64,000 nucleotides of DNA from Imbroritus primus. Lineage in GTDB: Bacteria > Pseudomonadota > Gammaproteobacteria > Burkholderiales > Burkholderiaceae. The DNA is taken from assembly GCF_964332355.1 (NCBI RefSeq), contig NZ_OZ201293.1, forward strand, positions 2,790,001 to 2,854,000. Reading direction: 5' to 3'. Both the position numbers and the translations under genes were made by a program. Numbering within the stretch: the stretch's first letter is position 1; every line of letters begins with the position of its first letter. A model generated the notes under the pieces. That model searched no databases. It was not told the DNA's origin and saw only the letters and a list, made by a program, of their open reading frames with translations. Of the stretch, positions 61,177-64,000 are shown in pieces.

Positions 61177-62246
61177 TTTGACTCCTCTCCTCGTTTAAAC
61201 AGTGCCGCGGGCGGACAGTAGTGCCCGCGGCCAATGGGTGCGCCTGCGCCATTGCGGTGCAGGATCGCCAGATTGATGATCGGCGGCGTGCCGCTCGCTG
61301 CAATACGGTCGGGATCGATCACGCCGGTCTGCGGATTCAGGATCGTGGACGGACGCGTCGTCGCGTCGGCCGGCAGGAACGCCGCCCACTCTTCCAGCAG
61401 CGCCGGCGCATGCCGCAGCGCCTGGCCGCCGAAACCGCAGGCATCCACCACGGCGCTGTCGCCGATGGCGCCAAGCGACTGCGGTGCCTGGTCAGGCTGG
61501 AAATACACGCCGACCGGCGGCGGTGCATCGACCGTGCGCCAGCGGTCCTCGCCGCGCAGGCGGATGCCGAACTGCAGGCCGTTGCCACCGATGGCCGTCA
61601 GCGCGCCGCCGTCGGCACGCACCTTCCAGGCGCTCCAGGCCATCCACACGCCCAGGGCGAAGCCCGGATTGGTGCGGATATCGGCGACCAGCGCCTCAGG
61701 CAGGCCGGACAAGGCAGCCAGCAGGCGTTCATTCCCCGCCATGGTGCGCGCGTGGCAGTCGTCGCCCTCTTCCAGCGCCGCGCGCATCAGTGCGTGCGGA
61801 TCCAGCGGACGCTGGGCCAGCAGCGGATTGAAGGCTTCCGCCACGGTGGCACACCAGTCGCGGGCGCGCGCCACGCAAACCGGATCGTCCGAACCGAAGC
61901 GCAACGCGGGCGGCGGACCCTCGCTGATCGGCGCATAGGTGGTATGCGTGCCATCGCTGACTTCGAAGCACCACATGCTGGGAGTGACCACCTGTGCCAG
62001 CGGCACGACCAGGTCGACGTCCTGCGCGGGCGCGAGGCGCAGCGCCCCTTCGTCCAGTAGGCGCGCGGCTGTGGCGGTATCCGCCGCCAGGCCGCCGATC
62101 ACCGCGGCCTGCAGCGCGGTGTTGCGCACCGCCTGCGGCGGCTCGCCGGCATACGGCGGACCAGCATGGAACAAAGTGTTGCGGGGAAGATCTGGCTTGG
62201 CATCGCCAAATCGCACCACCCGGGTCAAACGTGCCGTCTTGCTCAT
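61173..62246 (-). CDS. DUF1116 family protein (AllG/YlbE-like), stand-alone
   Basis: 357 residues from ATG 62246 (MSKTARLTRVVRFG). Family marks are EEGDDCHARTMAGNERLL (about 159-176), GIRLRGEDRWRTV, and the DSAVVDACGFGGQAL segment near 272. In E. coli the homologue YlbE, now AllG, works with FdrA and a DUF2877 protein in oxamate carbamoyltransferase; neither partner is encoded here. It heads the leftward Rieske operon, with a long 5' region containing a 26-bp element. Its role in a ring-oxidation operon is unknown, and CoA- or carbamoyl-group chemistry is only a guess. Confidence 0.8.
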   Translation of the reverse strand: MSKTARLTRVVRFGDAKPDLPRNTLFHAGPPYAGEPPQAVRNTALQAAVIGGLAADTATAARLLDEGALRLAPAQDVDLVVPLAQVVTPSMWCFEVSDGTHTTYAPISEGPPPALRFGSDDPVCVARARDWCATVAEAFNPLLAQRPLDPHALMRAALEEGDDCHARTMAGNERLLAALSGLPEALVADIRTNPGFALGVWMAWSAWKVRADGGALTAIGGNGLQFGIRLRGEDRWRTVDAPPPVGVYFQPDQAPQSLGAIGDSAVVDACGFGGQALRHAPALLEEWAAFLPADATTRPSTILNPQTGVIDPDRIAASGTPPIINLAILHRNGAGAPIGRGHYCPPAALFKRGEESK

Positions 62247-62519
62247 ACCTGCCCACACTCCTTCGCCGCCCTGAGCGGCCTGATGGTGATTGCCTTGCTG
62301 TCTGTTGTCGCGCGTTGCTTGCGTGTCGTCGTTTACTGCATGGATGCCACAGCGGTGCGCCATGCTGGCGCAGGGCAATCGTCCATATCGGTGCAACTTG
62401 CCCCGCGCTTGCGCGTCCTGTCACCACTTCGCCCACTTCCTCGGCGATCTTCTCGCGCCGCTGGTCTCGCGTGTGCCGCAGACCAGCGTGGCAGCGGCGG
62501 GCACGCCGCACCATTGATC

Positions 62520-62545
62520 CTAAGATACCATTTATAGAATATTAG
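62520..62545. promoter_or_regulatory. 26-bp inverted-repeat element, site D (DUF1116/Rieske operon)
   Basis: Left arm CTAAGATACCAT (8 of 12 to the half-site CTATCATTCTAT), spacer TT, right arm ATAGAATATTAG (10 of 12). This is the weakest copy and is 274 bp upstream of the DUF1116 start. Confidence 0.5.
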
Positions 62546-62775
62546 TAAATAGATTCCCAGAAAAATTTACAGCATACTGAGCATCTCTCTCCGGCACGCT
62601 ATTTGCATATAACACCTCGCAACACGCAATAGAATGCACATCTGCACCAGCTTCACGTGATCCGTGATTCGGTGCTACTCTGGGTCTTCTTCCGCCCCAC
62701 ATTCGCGCGGGCAATCGGGCACCTACCACCACATATCAGTACAAACCATAACTGGGGTCAAAAGGTATTGATATA

Positions 62776-62801
62776 TAGTCATTCTATTGTTAGATTGATA
62801 G
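62776..62801. promoter_or_regulatory. 26-bp inverted-repeat element, site B (second binding-protein gene)
   Basis: Left arm TAGTCATTCTAT (identical to site A), spacer TG, right arm TTAGATTGATAG. It ends 90 bp before the ATG at 62892. Confidence 0.65.
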
Positions 62802-62891
62802 TGCTATCTAACATAGCGTCGTTGCGTTGTTCATTCGCGAAGTTCCGTTGTTGTTTCATTGGTATGGCATGACACACGAGGAGAAAGCAGC

Positions 62892-64000
62892 ATGAGTAAG
62901 GCATTTTTTAGGATGACACTGGGCGCGGCAGCAGCTTGCTTTGCGTTCAGCGCGGGAGCCCAGTCGGGCGGGGTAATCAAGATCGGGGTCAACCAGCCGC
63001 TGACTGGCGTGGTGGCTGCCTCCGGTAATTTCGTGACCAACGGCGCCAAGATCGCCGCTGACGAGATCAACGCCAAGGGCGGCGTTCTCGGCAGCAAGAT
63101 CGAGCTGGTGATCGAGGACAACAAGAGCAACCCGACGGAAGCGGCCAACGCGACCGAAAAGCTGATCGTGCGCGACAAGGTGCCGGTCCTGATGGGTGCG
63201 TGGAGCTCGACCTACACGCTTGCGGCCATGCCCAAGCTGATGGAATACAAAGTGCCGATGGTGGTGGAAACCTCCAGCTCGGACAAGATCACCAACATGG
63301 GCAATCCGTACGTGTTCCGGATCAGCCCGACCAACGGCATGGAAGCGATGAAGTTCAAGCGCTTCATCCAGCCGATGGGCATCAAGAAAGTTGACTTCCT
63401 CGTCGTGAACAACGACTGGGGCCTGGGCGCCGCCCAGGAGTTCGGCAAGGTCCTGAAAGAAAATGGCGTTTCCGTCGGCCGCACGCTGAACATGGACGCC
63501 GCAGCCCAGGACATGACGGCCCAGCTGTCGACCCTGCGCGGCAGCGATGCCGACACGCTGTTCATCACCACCGGCCCGGAACAGATGACGCTGCTGCTCA
63601 AGCAGGCGCAATCGCTCGGCCTGAAGCGCCGCATCATCACCACCGGCGGCACGCTGCCTGACCAGCTGATCGAACAGGCCGGCTCCGCAGCCAACAACAC
63701 CTACCACGATGCCTTCTTCACGCCGTGGTTCCCGGAACTGTCGTCCAACGCCGCTGCAGCCAAGTACTTTGTTGGCGAGTGGAAGAAGCGCGGCATCAAC
63801 CCGAACGGTATGCCGGAAGGCGCACGTGGCTATGACGGTATCCACACCATCGCTGCAGCGATCGCCAAGGCAGGCGCAGCGGATCCGGAGAAGATCCGCG
63901 CCGCCCTGTGGGAAGTCGAGGTCAGCGGCCTGACCGGCAAGGTCAAGTTCAATAAGGCCGGCCCTGCTGGCAAGGAGAGTGGCCAGAGCATCCCCGACAC
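62892..64000 (+). CDS. LivK-type periplasmic binding protein (3' end outside window)
   Basis: At least 369 residues; open to the right window edge. Signal peptide ends near SAGAQ-SGGVIKIG. It is strongly similar to the protein at 56291 throughout (VNDW/NNDWG.G hinge, EKIRAALW, GKESGQS near the end), so the two are recent paralogues. A GAGGAG ribosome site lies upstream. Permease genes may follow outside the window. Its promoter shares the 26-bp element with the paralogue. Confidence 0.9.
   Translation, partial: MSKAFFRMTLGAAAACFAFSAGAQSGGVIKIGVNQPLTGVVAASGNFVTNGAKIAADEINAKGGVLGSKIELVIEDNKSNPTEAANATEKLIVRDKVPVLMGAWSSTYTLAAMPKLMEYKVPMVVETSSSDKITNMGNPYVFRISPTNGMEAMKFKRFIQPMGIKKVDFLVVNNDWGLGAAQEFGKVLKENGVSVGRTLNMDAAAQDMTAQLSTLRGSDADTLFITTGPEQMTLLLKQAQSLGLKRRIITTGGTLPDQLIEQAGSAANNTYHDAFFTPWFPELSSNAAAAKYFVGEWKKRGINPNGMPEGARGYDGIHTIAAAIAKAGAADPEKIRAALWEVEVSGLTGKVKFNKAGPAGKESGQSIPD

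Larger units (their letters stand above)
62247..62891. promoter_or_regulatory. Divergent AT-rich control region with two 26-bp elements
   Basis: 645 bp between the DUF1116 operon and the last binding-protein gene. The segment 62520-62880 is strongly AT-rich. Site D is on the operon side and site B on the binding-protein side. I see no convincing gene here. Confidence 0.55.

Noticed and set aside
62657..62872. 71-residue frame in the AT-rich gap before the last binding protein
   Set aside because: No clear ribosome site, unusual composition and it crosses the 26-bp element; judged non-coding.

Overview
The window is GC-rich and gene-dense, with short intergenic gaps, many LysR, IclR and GntR regulators, three Bug-type (TctC) solute-binding proteins and several catabolic operons. 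This looks like an accessory or secondary-replicon region of a beta-proteobacterium of the Burkholderiaceae, most like Cupriavidus. The taxonomic call is inference from gene content; no rRNA or tRNA gene was seen, and no insertion sequence, phage gene or CRISPR array.

Layout. 1-5 kb: the end of an acyl-CoA dehydrogenase, an acyl-CoA ligase, then IclR and GntR regulators. 5-8 kb: a metallophosphoesterase with a large unassigned C-terminal half, and a Bug protein. 8.2-12.6 kb: a GntR regulator divergent from a sulfolactate module, suyA-suyB-slcC-comC. SlcC and ComC together interconvert the sulfolactate enantiomers through sulfopyruvate, and SuyAB splits (R)-sulfolactate into pyruvate and sulfite. 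A Bug protein follows. 13.9-22.7 kb: a LysR regulator divergent from an unusual cluster that encodes a second succinate-dehydrogenase-like complex (iron-sulfur subunit, two membrane anchors and a distant flavoprotein), a two-subunit class I fumarase, a Bug protein and a thiamine-diphosphate enzyme. A TSUP (TauE/SafE) exporter lies on the other strand. 23.8-27.3 kb: a conserved envelope cluster (COG3014 lipoprotein, YcfL, LpoB, CsgG-like). 27.4-33 kb: a fatty-acid-hydroxylase-type membrane protein, an aromatic-acid MFS transporter, an Fe-alcohol dehydrogenase and an alpha/beta hydrolase, with a divergent GntR regulator and a shared operator-like motif.

33.5-38.3 kb: a complete branched-chain-type ABC transporter (livG-livF-livK-livH-livM order), then LysR and IclR regulators. 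40.3-43.7 kb: a VanAB-like Rieske oxygenase and reductase pair with its LysR regulator. 43.8-56 kb: a CBS-domain protein and a zinc-ribbon protein, then a long leftward gene series: a fold-type-II PLP enzyme, a two-subunit CoA-transferase, a luciferase-like flavoenzyme, a two-subunit biotin-dependent acyl-CoA carboxylase and proton-translocating transhydrogenase. 56-64 kb: two closely related LivK-type binding proteins flank a leftward operon made of a DUF1116 protein, an SDR, a second Rieske oxygenase, an adrenodoxin-type ferredoxin and its FAD reductase.

The most promising unexplained signal is a 26-bp inverted-repeat element (arms near CTATCATTCTAT) at four promoters between 44 and 63 kb. 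It appears to tie the flanking binding proteins, the CBS protein and the DUF1116/Rieske operon into one regulon, although no regulator gene lies between 44 and 64 kb. A coherent reading is a transporter-plus-oxygenase-plus-CoA-dependent route for an aromatic or alicyclic acid whose identity the sequence does not reveal. The second-best signal is the 15-23 kb succinate-dehydrogenase/fumarase-like cluster. Its flavoprotein keeps the dicarboxylate-binding residues but has Cys where the covalent-FAD His is expected.
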